Below are positions 50,396 through 57,776 of a stretch of 64,000 nucleotides of DNA, piece after piece. The notes below the pieces were generated by a model that was not told the origin of the DNA, made no database searches, and saw nothing but the letters and a program-made list of their open reading frames with translations. The translations under genes and the position numbers were made by a program. The DNA comes from JAFAGO01 sp031987605. GTDB taxonomy: Bacteria > Bacteroidota > Bacteroidia > Flavobacteriales > Weeksellaceae. The stretch lies in assembly GCA_031987605.1 (NCBI GenBank), contig DALZZF010000003.1:124001-188000 (forward strand), written 5' to 3'. Within the stretch, counting starts at the first letter, position 1; the number at the start of each line of letters is the position of its first letter.

Positions 50396-50836
50396 ATGAA
50401 AAAGATTTTAATTGCGGCATCGGTATTATTATTCAGCAACTTAAGTTTCGCTCAAGCATGGGAAGGAAACGGAGATCAGAAAGTACAGTTCGGGCTAAGT
50501 GCATGGGGAAACGGGACCGGAATTACCGGAACTTATGATTATGGCATCAGCAATATGCTTTCTGTAGGTGGTGGAGCCAATATTTATTTCAGTAATTATA
50601 AGGATAATGACAAAAACAATAATTTTTTTATTTTTGGAAGGCTAAATGTTCATCTTCAGGATGCATTGGGGCTAGAAGACCGTTGGGATATTTATCCGGG
50701 ACTTGATGTTGGAATTATCCGAAACACCTTTGGATTGGGAGCGCATATTGGAGCCCGTTATTTTTTCAATGATAAGTTTGGAGCATTTGTAGAAATAGGA
50801 AATAACGGAAGCGTTGGCGTATCTATTAATTTATAA
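50396..50836 (+). CDS. Small outer-membrane beta-barrel protein (DUF6646-like)
   Basis: A 146-aa protein with a signal peptide (MKKILIAASVLLFSNLSFAQ) and about eight alternating strands rich in Gly and aromatics, ending in SVGVSINL. This suits an eight-stranded barrel. Function is unknown. A second barrel follows 21 bp downstream and they end in one terminator. Confidence 0.7.
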   Translation: MKKILIAASVLLFSNLSFAQAWEGNGDQKVQFGLSAWGNGTGITGTYDYGISNMLSVGGGANIYFSNYKDNDKNNNFFIFGRLNVHLQDALGLEDRWDIYPGLDVGIIRNTFGLGAHIGARYFFNDKFGAFVEIGNNGSVGVSINL

Positions 50837-50857
50837 AACACTTAAAACCAATACATT

Positions 50858-51322
50858 ATGAAAAATTTATTTATCGGTGTAGCAATCCTTTTTACTACCT
50901 TTTTCAGTATTTCTAAAGTGCAGGCTCAAACGTACAAAACCGGTGCAGGTTTGATGGTTGATGTGGGTGATGGTACCACATTGGTTGGTCCTCACATTAA
51001 ACATTTTTTCAGTGGCAACAATGCCGGTGAGTTTTCCGTCCTTTTTGGAGGAGATGCTACCACCATTCAGGCTCTTTATCAATTTAACAAAGGGATTGGC
51101 GGAGCACAGGGATTAATGTGGTACATAGGTCTGGGTCCGGCTGTAAGTTTCGGCGATGGAGATTCAGTGTTTTCAATTGTGCCTGTAGCAGGATTGGATT
51201 ATAAAATTTCCGGAGCACCATTGGACTTATTTTTTGACTGGAGACCACGAGTTTGGTTCTACGATAACAATTCCGACTTTATTGCCGGGAGATTTGGTCT
51301 TGGTTTACGATTTACATTTTAA
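50858..51322 (+). CDS. Small outer-membrane beta-barrel protein
   Basis: A 154-aa protein with a signal peptide (MKNLFIGVAILFTTFF to VQAQ) and predicted amphipathic strands ending in Phe (GRFGLGLRFTF), a standard signal for insertion by the Bam machinery. It resembles small barrels whose role is unknown. The gene pair with the previous one is cotranscribed. Confidence 0.72.
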   Translation: MKNLFIGVAILFTTFFSISKVQAQTYKTGAGLMVDVGDGTTLVGPHIKHFFSGNNAGEFSVLFGGDATTIQALYQFNKGIGGAQGLMWYIGLGPAVSFGDGDSVFSIVPVAGLDYKISGAPLDLFFDWRPRVWFYDNNSDFIAGRFGLGLRFTF

Positions 51323-51345
51323 AACAAATTCTACCCTAAAAACAC

Positions 51346-51373
51346 AGTGGCTCTCATTTGGGAGCCACTTTTC
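51346..51373 (+). terminator. Terminator of the small barrel operon
   Basis: AGTGGCTC (51346-51353) pairs with GAGCCACT (51362-51369), loop of 8, then TTTT. Confidence 0.85.
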
Positions 51374-51404
51374 TTTGGCATGGTTTTGATAATGCTTACA
51401 TTTG
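51374..51404 (+). promoter_or_regulatory. Promoter of rseP
   Basis: TTTG at 51374-51377, a 19-bp spacer and TACATTTG at 51397-51404 match the Bacteroidota consensus, 28 bp upstream of the rseP ATG. It overlaps the T run of the preceding terminator. Confidence 0.65.
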
Positions 51405-51431
51405 CAAAACTTTAAATTTTAAAAGACCTCA

Positions 51432-52910
51432 ATGGAACTAGCACTCAAGATATTTCAATTTATTTTAAGTATTTCAATACTTGTGATCCTTCACGAACTC
51501 GGGCATTTTTTACCGGCAAAATGGTTTAAAACCAGAGCAGAAAAATTTTTCCTTTTTTTCGATCCGTGGTTTTCAATTTTTTCAATGAAAAAAATCAATG
51601 GAAAATGGCAATACAAATTTCTGTCTAAAAACCTTCCGGACACTCAAACCATAACCGAAAACGGAAAAGAAAAAGAAATTCCCATCGACCTGAACACTCT
51701 TCCTGAAGACGACTGGAGAAGACATCCCGAAAGTACAAAATATGGAATTGGCTGGCTTCCAATGGGCGGATATGTGAAAATCGCCGGAATGGTGGATGAA
51801 AGCATGGATCTGGAACAGATGAAAAAGCCTGCTGAACCTTGGGAATTTCGCTCAAAACCAGCATGGCAAAGACTTATCATCATGTTGGGTGGTGTTACGG
51901 TGAATTTTTTTCTCGCCTGGTTGATTTATTCTGGTCTGAGTTTTTTCAACGGAGAAACTTATACCGATTTAAGCAAGTTTAAAAGCGGTATTTCCGTTTC
52001 TGAAGCGGGAAGAAAAATGGGATTTCAGGATGGTGATAAAATCATCAGCATCGATGGAAAGCCTGCCAAAAGATTAGAAAATACGGTAATCAATACTCTT
52101 TTCAGCAATACTGTTACGGTTGACCGAAATGGCAAGAAAGTAACATTTCCCGTAAATGAAGACGGTGTTGCCGATGTCATCCGCCAAAGAGAAGCAAAAT
52201 TATACATTACGCCAAGAATTCCGGCAATTATAGATTCTGTAGGAACTTCTGCGAAAAGTGCAGGACTTTCCATAGGAGACCGTTTGATTTCCATCAATGG
52301 AAAGCAAGCCTCATTTTTAGGTCAGTCCGGAGAAATTATTAAAAATTTAAAAAATCAAAATGTTTCGGTGGTGGTAGACAGAAATGGGAAAAACGAAACA
52401 TTCAGCGTTCCTGTAAATGCCGAAGGTGTATTGGGTATAAAAATGAGTATTTCTGAATTCAAAAATTTTACCACAAACCAACATTATACATTTCTGGAAG
52501 CAATTCCGAGAGGTTTCACCAGAACTATTGACGCTTTAACCATGCAGGTAAAACAGTTTAAAATTATGTTCAACTCCAAAATTCAGGGGTACAAAAGCGT
52601 TGGAGGTCCTATTGCCATTGTAAATGCAATGCCGGTTGATAAAACTGCAGATGGAAGCCCAACGATAAACTGGACGGCTTTCTGGAGTTTTACCGCCATG
52701 TTTTCGGTTTGGCTGGCATTCCTGAATTTAATTCCGATTCCGGGACTGGATGGCGGACATGTAATGTTTACCCTTTGGGAAATGATTACGGGAAAACCTG
52801 TGCCTCAGAAAGTTCTGGAAAACGCGCAGATGATTGGAGTTATCTTCTTATTAGGATTAATGATCCTGATTTTTGGGAATGATATTTTCAAGTTATTTTT
52901 AAATAAATAA
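51432..52910 (+). CDS. rseP: Site-2 intramembrane protease RseP
   Basis: A 492-aa zinc protease. The HELGH site is at residues 21-25 in the first helix and the third zinc ligand is in IPGLDGGH near the C terminus. Between them are two PDZ-like domains (GFQDGDKIISIDGKPA and GLSIGDRLISINGKQA). It cleaves anti-sigma factors and signal peptide remnants within the membrane. The cytoplasmic insert around residues 60-130, rich in charged residues, is typical for Bacteroidota forms. Confidence 0.94.
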   Translation: MELALKIFQFILSISILVILHELGHFLPAKWFKTRAEKFFLFFDPWFSIFSMKKINGKWQYKFLSKNLPDTQTITENGKEKEIPIDLNTLPEDDWRRHPESTKYGIGWLPMGGYVKIAGMVDESMDLEQMKKPAEPWEFRSKPAWQRLIIMLGGVTVNFFLAWLIYSGLSFFNGETYTDLSKFKSGISVSEAGRKMGFQDGDKIISIDGKPAKRLENTVINTLFSNTVTVDRNGKKVTFPVNEDGVADVIRQREAKLYITPRIPAIIDSVGTSAKSAGLSIGDRLISINGKQASFLGQSGEIIKNLKNQNVSVVVDRNGKNETFSVPVNAEGVLGIKMSISEFKNFTTNQHYTFLEAIPRGFTRTIDALTMQVKQFKIMFNSKIQGYKSVGGPIAIVNAMPVDKTADGSPTINWTAFWSFTAMFSVWLAFLNLIPIPGLDGGHVMFTLWEMITGKPVPQKVLENAQMIGVIFLLGLMILIFGNDIFKLFLNK

Positions 52911-52925
52911 TTTTTGAAAAAAATA

Positions 52926-52957
52926 TTTGGTGTATAAAAAAAAACCTATTATATTTG
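52926..52957 (+). promoter_or_regulatory. Promoter of the tRNA-Asn gene
   Basis: TTTG at 52926-52929, a 20-bp spacer and TATATTTG at 52950-52957 give a consensus Bacteroidota promoter 25 bp before the mature tRNA end. Confidence 0.75.
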
Positions 52958-52982
52958 CACACGCTTAACAGGAAAAGCAAAT

Positions 52983-53056
52983 TCCTCCTTAGCTCAGTTG
53001 GTTAGAGCATCTGACTGTTAATCAGAGGGTCGCTGGTTCGAGCCCAGCAGGAGGAG
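52983..53056 (+). tRNA. tRNA-Asn (anticodon GTT)
   Basis: A 74-nt cloverleaf. The acceptor stem is TCCTCCT (52983-52989) with AGGAGGA (53049-53055) and discriminator G53056. The D arm holds AGCTCAGTTGGTTAGAGC, the anticodon stem-loop is CTGACTGTTAATCAG, and the T arm is GCTGG-TTCGAGC-CCAGC. CCA is not encoded. The gene is intact and its 3' end borders the mobile element. Confidence 0.97.
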
Positions 53057-53068
53057 CGCTGAGAACGA

Positions 53069-53099
53069 GACACTTACAGAAATGTGAGTGTCTTTTTTT
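53069..53099 (+). terminator. Terminator after tRNA-Asn
   Basis: GACACTTAC (53069-53077) pairs with GTGAGTGTC (53084-53092), one G-U pair, followed by seven T. Confidence 0.75.
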
Positions 53100-53106
53100 A
53101 TATTTG

Positions 53107-53126
53107 TCACGAACATTTCACGAACA
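53107..53126. repeat. Direct repeats TCACGAACA next to the attachment side
   Basis: TCACGAACA occurs at 53107-53115 and 53118-53126, 11 bp apart (one helical turn). They lie 50 bp inside the element from the tRNA 3' end. Short direct repeats here are typical arm-type or excisionase sites; this is inference. Confidence 0.45.
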
Positions 53127-53146
53127 AAAGTATTTTATTTTAATGC

Positions 53147-53154
53147 TATTTTTG
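53147..53154 (+). promoter_or_regulatory. -7 promoter element of the 311-aa membrane protein gene
   Basis: TATTTTTG matches TAnnTTTG, 27 bp upstream of the ATG at 53181. Confidence 0.45.
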
Positions 53155-53180
53155 TGTAAGAATATTTTAGTACGTTATCT

Positions 53181-54116
53181 ATGACTAACTTCTATATCGC
53201 AATATATATTCTAATGGTAACCTTTACAATCCTTGTCCCCTTCTATCTTGCAGGGCGGCTTTGGTTTGCGTTCAGTCCGTTTGCGATAAACTATTACTCC
53301 AAGGAAAAGGCAAACTGGTATAACGAGTGGAACACCCAGCGGTTTTTAATCGTTTTGAATTTATTTTTGGTTTCATTGTCGCTTTCCTTTTTCTGGGGCG
53401 GGAAAATACTGGAAGATATCCATGCCGAGAAGATCGACTTTACCCAAATCCTATTCTATATCATTCTTCAAATTCTCGCCGTAATACTGTTCGAGGTAAA
53501 AATGGAACACCCATTTAAGCCAATTCAGGCATTCAAAAAATTCAAGAAAAACAGTTATAGCGAAAGGTTTGAGTTCCGAGAAAAGCAAGACACGGCAGAT
53601 AAAATAGAACACCATTCCAATGAGTTAAAAAGAGAATTTTTGAAAGTTGGCACTAAGATTTCAAACGAATTAAATAATCAACAAATCATTTTATCTGAAA
53701 CCAACGAACTCGCAAAACACAACAATAATATCCTACAGGAATCCGATTTTGCTTTTGAAATAAAAAAGAATCCGAATATGGTCATTGATGACATTTTGCG
53801 GGATTATTTTATTTCTAAAGATTCCGAGAGGGTTTTATCGGACTTTTTACTGCGGAAGAAAAACTCTGGAAAGATTCTGTTTACAAAGCCTGCAAGGAAC
53901 GGCGTGAGCGTACAGCCTATTTTGGACTTTTTCTCGACCTTTACTAATGTTATGGAAAGTTGTAAATCCGGCACAATAACCCAAGCCGAAACCTGCAAAA
54001 TTATCAACGCCGTCACCTCGGCAAAAGACAGGCTCGGAAATATCGCAGAAGAGCCAATAAACAGCAGGAACCTCTCAAAATATCTTTCCAACAGCGATGT
54101 TCAGGATGATATATAG
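53181..54116 (+). CDS. Unrecognised membrane protein with long cytoplasmic domain
   Basis: A 311-aa protein encoded first after the tRNA. It has three hydrophobic helices (about residues 4-26, 54-73 and 86-104), then a soluble region of some 200 residues. The soluble part begins with a polar, probably coiled-coil stretch (about 120-195, including KIEHHSNELKREFLK and a Gln/Asn-rich part) and ends with a compact helical part (about 200-305, with DILRDYFISKDSERV and FFSTFTNVMES). I know no family for it. It carries none of the tyrosine recombinase residues, so it is not the integrase expected at this position. It may be element cargo. Confidence 0.75.
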   Translation: MTNFYIAIYILMVTFTILVPFYLAGRLWFAFSPFAINYYSKEKANWYNEWNTQRFLIVLNLFLVSLSLSFFWGGKILEDIHAEKIDFTQILFYIILQILAVILFEVKMEHPFKPIQAFKKFKKNSYSERFEFREKQDTADKIEHHSNELKREFLKVGTKISNELNNQQIILSETNELAKHNNNILQESDFAFEIKKNPNMVIDDILRDYFISKDSERVLSDFLLRKKNSGKILFTKPARNGVSVQPILDFFSTFTNVMESCKSGTITQAETCKIINAVTSAKDRLGNIAEEPINSRNLSKYLSNSDVQDDI

Positions 54117-54155
54117 TCTAAAATCCAAAAAAACATTTTCTCTTTAAAAATCATA

Positions 54156-54233
54156 TTTGTTTGATAACCACAATTATAAAGGCGACAGTTAGTCGCTTTT
54201 AATGGTTTATTGACTAAACCATTATCAAACAAA
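54156..54233. other. Cloverleaf-like fold upstream of the HTH gene
   Basis: An outer 12-bp perfect stem (TTTGTTTGATAA 54156-54167 with TTATCAAACAAA 54222-54233) encloses two hairpins: GCGAC/GTCGC (54182-54196, loop AGTTA) and AATGGTTTA/TAAACCATT (54201-54223, loop TTGAC), the latter overlapping the base of the outer arm by two bases. The string AGTCGCTTTTA at 54191-54201 is repeated at 54290-54300. No gene covers 54117-54349. Confidence 0.65.
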
Positions 54234-54349
54234 ACCTCCTATTGAACGCACATTTCTTTAGGTTGTTTTATTTTACAAAAAACTTTTTAAGTCGCTTTTA
54301 GGCGGCTATTTCTTTGGGAAATATCTTGGCCTCAACAAAATTCAACGAA

Positions 54350-54691
54350 ATGAAAGACCAAGAAAGACTAGCTGCGCTAGAAAGCCAAATGTCCACTTTG
54401 GTAAACTCGCAAAAAGAGTTTACCTCGAAGGCGCTACAGATGCTCGCCCTCGGAACCAAGAACATCTATTCTAAGGAAGAGGCCGCGCTGTTCCTCAACC
54501 TGGATCCGGACTATCTCTACCAACTCAAACACCACGGCAAATTGAAGGCCTACAAAAAGAAGGGGCAAAAGAAAATCTACTTTCGCAAAGAGGACCTCGA
54601 AGCTTATCTTCTGGGGGATAATGTGGAGGAAATACAAAATGATGACTATGACGCATTCGAGCAGGAAATTCTGGAGCGATGGAAGAAATAA
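54350..54691 (+). CDS. Excisionase-like helix-turn-helix protein
   Basis: A 113-aa protein. Residues about 1-35 are helical or coiled; residues 42-90 form a MerR/Xis-type winged helix (YSKEEAALFLNLDPDYLYQL, then a wing GKLKAYKKKGQKKIYFRKEDLEAYL). Such small proteins act as excisionases or replication regulators on Bacteroidota elements. I use the ATG at 54350; the frame extends upstream to a TTG at 54314. It overlaps the next gene by 13 bp. Confidence 0.8.
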   Translation: MKDQERLAALESQMSTLVNSQKEFTSKALQMLALGTKNIYSKEEAALFLNLDPDYLYQLKHHGKLKAYKKKGQKKIYFRKEDLEAYLLGDNVEEIQNDDYDAFEQEILERWKK

Positions 54692-55866
54692 CCAACAAGC
54701 CGGCTGAAGAGCAAAAAATCCCAGTACTCTACCAAACCGATTCCGAGACCACTACAATTTTCGATATGGTGATGAAGTATCTTGAAAGCAAGTATGACCT
54801 TCGCTTTAACGCCATCGCCCTGGAGATAGAAATATCGCTCAAGGGAAAGGACGACTGGACAGAGCTAAACATCAACTCCCTGCTGATAGAACTCGTACAG
54901 GCCGGGATGCAGATCACCATGCAGAAGTTGGATATCCTCGTACGGAGCCACTTGATAAAGAGATACAACCCGATAGCGGAATACTTTAAAAAACTCGCGG
55001 GCTGGGACGGCGAAGACCATATCCGGAAGCTGGCGGGATTTGTTCGGACCAACGACAGCGAAGCGTTCCGCTACCATCTCGAGAAGTGGCTGACCCGCGC
55101 CGTGCTTTGCGCATTGAAGAAAGACTATGTCAACAAGCAGTGCTTCGTGCTGGCAAGCTCCAAACAGAACACGGGCAAGACCACTTTCCTGCGGTTCCTC
55201 ATTCCCTACGGGCTCAGGGATTATTATTCCGAAAATGTCACAGTGGACAAGGACGGCATCATTGCCATCTGCAAAAATTTCATCCTCAATGCGGACGAGC
55301 TGGCCGTGCTGTCCAAATCGGATGTCAACACCCTGAAATCCTTCATCTCGATGGGCGGCGCAAAAGTAAGGGTGCCTTACGGACGGAGGCCGGAGAACAT
55401 GGATAGGATATGTTCCTTTGTTGCCTCCACCAACAGAACAGATTTCCTTACCGACGAGACAGGAAGCGTAAGGTGGCTGGTTTTCGAAGTTTTAAGCATT
55501 GACTTCAATTATTCCAAGGAAATAGACATAGACAAGGTATGGGCGCAGGCGTACCACAATGCTTTTGAAAGAAAAAATTACCAACCGGAAATGACGCTCT
55601 CGGACATAGAGGCTAATGAGCTGAGGAACGAGCAGTTTTCCCAGCTTTCACTTGAGCAGGAAATCGTTTCCGCACACTTCGAGAAATCGAAGGACATCAA
55701 GGATTTTCTTACGGCGACGGACATCGTTGTGGCAATGAACAACGCCCTGAATTTAAGATTGAACAACATCAAGGTCGGAAAGGCGCTCACCAGGCTCAAG
55801 TATGAAAGAATCAAGCATCCGAAACTGCAGGTTTACGGGTACCTGATCCGAAGAAAGATTGACTGA
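54679..55866 (+). CDS. VapE-family replication helicase
   Basis: A 395-aa protein of the virulence-associated E superfamily. The P-loop is SSKQNTGKTTF at about residue 160. Downstream motifs are FILNADELAVLSKSD (Walker B-like), KSFISMGGAKVRVPYGRR, SFVASTNRTDFL (sensor) and SVRWLVFEV (arginine). VapE-type proteins act as helicases in replication of phages and genomic islands. It is followed by a candidate origin and by a primase. Its base composition is clearly richer in G and C than the host genes and than the primase gene. Confidence 0.86.
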   Translation: MEEITNKPAEEQKIPVLYQTDSETTTIFDMVMKYLESKYDLRFNAIALEIEISLKGKDDWTELNINSLLIELVQAGMQITMQKLDILVRSHLIKRYNPIAEYFKKLAGWDGEDHIRKLAGFVRTNDSEAFRYHLEKWLTRAVLCALKKDYVNKQCFVLASSKQNTGKTTFLRFLIPYGLRDYYSENVTVDKDGIIAICKNFILNADELAVLSKSDVNTLKSFISMGGAKVRVPYGRRPENMDRICSFVASTNRTDFLTDETGSVRWLVFEVLSIDFNYSKEIDIDKVWAQAYHNAFERKNYQPEMTLSDIEANELRNEQFSQLSLEQEIVSAHFEKSKDIKDFLTATDIVVAMNNALNLRLNNIKVGKALTRLKYERIKHPKLQVYGYLIRRKID

Positions 55867-55899
55867 AAGAACGTTTAAATCCTTGACATTCAATTTATC

Positions 55900-56080
55900 C
55901 TACCTACTTACCTAAGTGGACTTACAGAACTCATTTCCAAATTTTTATCAAGGTAATAAAATAGCTAAGACTTTACCTAAACTACCATAGTTAAAGAAGG
56001 GATCCAATTAACAGGTAACAACAAGGTAAGTCATTAATTGATATAACTAACTGATATTCAATATTTAGGTAGGCAGGTAT
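55900..56080. other. Iteron cluster, candidate replication origin of the element
   Basis: Eight copies of AGGTA or its complement TACCT lie in 180 bp: TACCT at 55901, 55909 and 55974; AGGTA at 55951, 56013, 56024, 56067 and 56075. The outer pairs are mirror images, each spaced by 8 bp, within a 16-bp imperfect inverted repeat (55900-55915 and 56065-56080, 13 of 16 matches). The sequence between is AT-rich. The gap between helicase and primase genes holds no reading frame. Confidence 0.6.
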
Positions 56081-56139
56081 GGAAAAACGGTATAAACATA
56101 ACTGGATATAAAAAAAATAAACTTTAAAAAACACAAAAA

Positions 56140-57063
56140 ATGAACTGCAAACAAGCGAACGAGAATATCAGCATCAAAGAAGTAATGGAAAGTTTTTCTC
56201 TATTCCCAAGCAAAGAACATCCGAAAACAGCCTATTATTATGCTATCAATCGACAAGAACGAACGCCAAGTTTATTAGTGAATTATGTGAAAAATATTGC
56301 CTTTGATTTTGGCACTGGAAAACAATACGATGTCGTGTCGATAGTTCAGGAGCTCAAACAATGCACTGTATCCGATGCTCTTGAATATCTTGAAAAGTTT
56401 GATTTTTCTTTTCAAAAGCAAAAGGGAAATTTAAACAATCCAAAAGAAGAAACTAAATCTTATCAAATATTAGAAGTAAAAGAAGTGTCACATCCAGCGT
56501 TGATTGAATATTTAAAATATAGAAAACTCGAATCTCAAAAATCTGAACTTCAGGAAATTCATTACGAAATGAATGGGAAGAACTATTTCGGATTAGGATT
56601 CAAAAACGATTCGGGAGGCTACGAAATCCGCAGCAGTTTTTCCAAAATCTGTCTTGGAAAAAAGGATATCACCACGATAAAAAATAATTCTGAAAACCTA
56701 AAGGTTTTCGAGGGATTTACCGACTACCTCTCCCTTAAAATTTTAGAACCGGAAAAGATACCCTCCGATCATCTAATTCTGAACTCTGTCGCCATGGTTC
56801 ACAAGGCATCCGGGCTTTTTGGAAATTATAAATCTGTCGAAATGTACTTGGATAACGACCGCGCCGGCGAACAGTGCAGGGATTCAATTTTGAAAATATT
56901 CCCGGAGGCAGATGACCGGTCGAATGAATATTTCCTTCATCAAGATCTGAATGATTTCCTGATATCACAGGAAGAAAAGACACTTGAAAATAAGCTTGAA
57001 AAAAATCAAACAGCCATACACGAGTCCGAGGAAAACCGGAATATTTACAGGAGAAAAAGATGA
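56140..57063 (+). CDS. Toprim-domain primase
   Basis: A 307-aa DnaG-like protein. The N-terminal part (about 1-90) resembles the CHC2 zinc-finger region in layout (YYAINRQERTPSLLVNY, AFDFGTGKQYDVVSIVQ), but without the Cys/His ligands. The Toprim domain follows with the catalytic Glu in KVFEGFTDYLSL (about 190) and the DxD-type motif LDNDRAGEQ (about 233). It probably makes primers for element replication together with the VapE helicase. Its DNA is much more AT-rich than the helicase gene. Confidence 0.82.
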   Translation: MNCKQANENISIKEVMESFSLFPSKEHPKTAYYYAINRQERTPSLLVNYVKNIAFDFGTGKQYDVVSIVQELKQCTVSDALEYLEKFDFSFQKQKGNLNNPKEETKSYQILEVKEVSHPALIEYLKYRKLESQKSELQEIHYEMNGKNYFGLGFKNDSGGYEIRSSFSKICLGKKDITTIKNNSENLKVFEGFTDYLSLKILEPEKIPSDHLILNSVAMVHKASGLFGNYKSVEMYLDNDRAGEQCRDSILKIFPEADDRSNEYFLHQDLNDFLISQEEKTLENKLEKNQTAIHESEENRNIYRRKR

Positions 57064-57120
57064 AAATTCATATAAGCCGCCATGCTTAAAATAAGCACAG
57101 GTGGAATACTCTAAAAAAGC

Positions 57121-57187
57121 TGGGTAAAAACTTGCCATGTGTCTAGTGCAAAAAGTACCCAATGTTTACAACAAGCGTGGGGCTTGT
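57121..57187. other. Candidate origin of transfer (oriT)
   Basis: Two inverted repeats lie just upstream of mobC: TGGGTA (57121-57126) with TACCCA (57156-57161), and ACAAGC/GCTTGT (57171-57176 with 57182-57187, loop GTGGG). A further hairpin TGCTTA-AAA-TAAGCA lies near 57084-57098. The gap 57064-57299 has no gene. Inverted repeats in front of mobilisation genes are the common oriT layout. Confidence 0.5.
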
Positions 57188-57299
57188 CGTAAAAATCGGG
57201 CTTTTTGGTTTCCTCCTGTCGTCGGAAACAGTTGTATGGAATTACGATTCAAGCCCATAATTTAAAATCATAAAAAATTAAACACCACATAAACACAAT

Positions 57300-57776
57300 A
57301 TGAAAAATGACTTTTTAAAACAGTTTGTAAGACAAGTTTCCGAGAAGCAAATTGCCAAGGTTGCAGAAGAAAAAAGAAGGAACCGCTTTCGCGAAATTGG
57401 TCGAAAGGGAGGTTTGAAAAAGAAGACGGCGAACCACTTTTCAAAGGTAGTCTCAGTTCGTTTTACCGAAAAGGAGTTTGAGAAAATTCGAAAGGAAGCA
57501 GAAAAATATAACCTGAAAATCTCAAAATATTTAAGGCTGATTTCTACCGAAAAGGAACTTAAAGTAAACGAGTTTCACACTGACGCGGTTCTGTTGAATT
57601 ACGGCAACAACTTTATAAGGATATCCAATCTGCTTAGGAACAGAGAATGGAACGAGTTTGAAAACAAGAAAGAGATCCTTGAGGAAATTCAAACCACAAC
57701 GAGGTTGATCCGGGAATACCTCTACCAACAAATTATCAAGCATGAACAATTCGGCAACGACGAGGAGGATCAGTAA
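57300..57776 (+). CDS. mobC: Mobilisation accessory protein (MobC/BfmB-like)
   Basis: A 158-aa basic protein. The part from about 45 to 95 (VVSVRFTEKEFEKIRKEAEKYNLKIS) reads as a ribbon-helix-helix DNA-binding domain of the MobC type; the rest is helical. It should bind oriT and help the relaxase. It overlaps the relaxase gene by 35 bp in another frame, so translation is coupled. Confidence 0.8.
   Translation: MKNDFLKQFVRQVSEKQIAKVAEEKRRNRFREIGRKGGLKKKTANHFSKVVSVRFTEKEFEKIRKEAEKYNLKISKYLRLISTEKELKVNEFHTDAVLLNYGNNFIRISNLLRNREWNEFENKKEILEEIQTTTRLIREYLYQQIIKHEQFGNDEEDQ

Noticed and set aside
53181..54116. Integrase next to tRNA-Asn
   Set aside because: The protein has three membrane helices and none of the R, H-x-x-R, Y residues of tyrosine recombinases.
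57211..57222. CCTCCTGTCG as a possible second copy of the tRNA end (attR)
   Set aside because: Only about eight bases match the tRNA 3' end, in the reverse direction, and the position between primase and mobC makes no sense for an element end.
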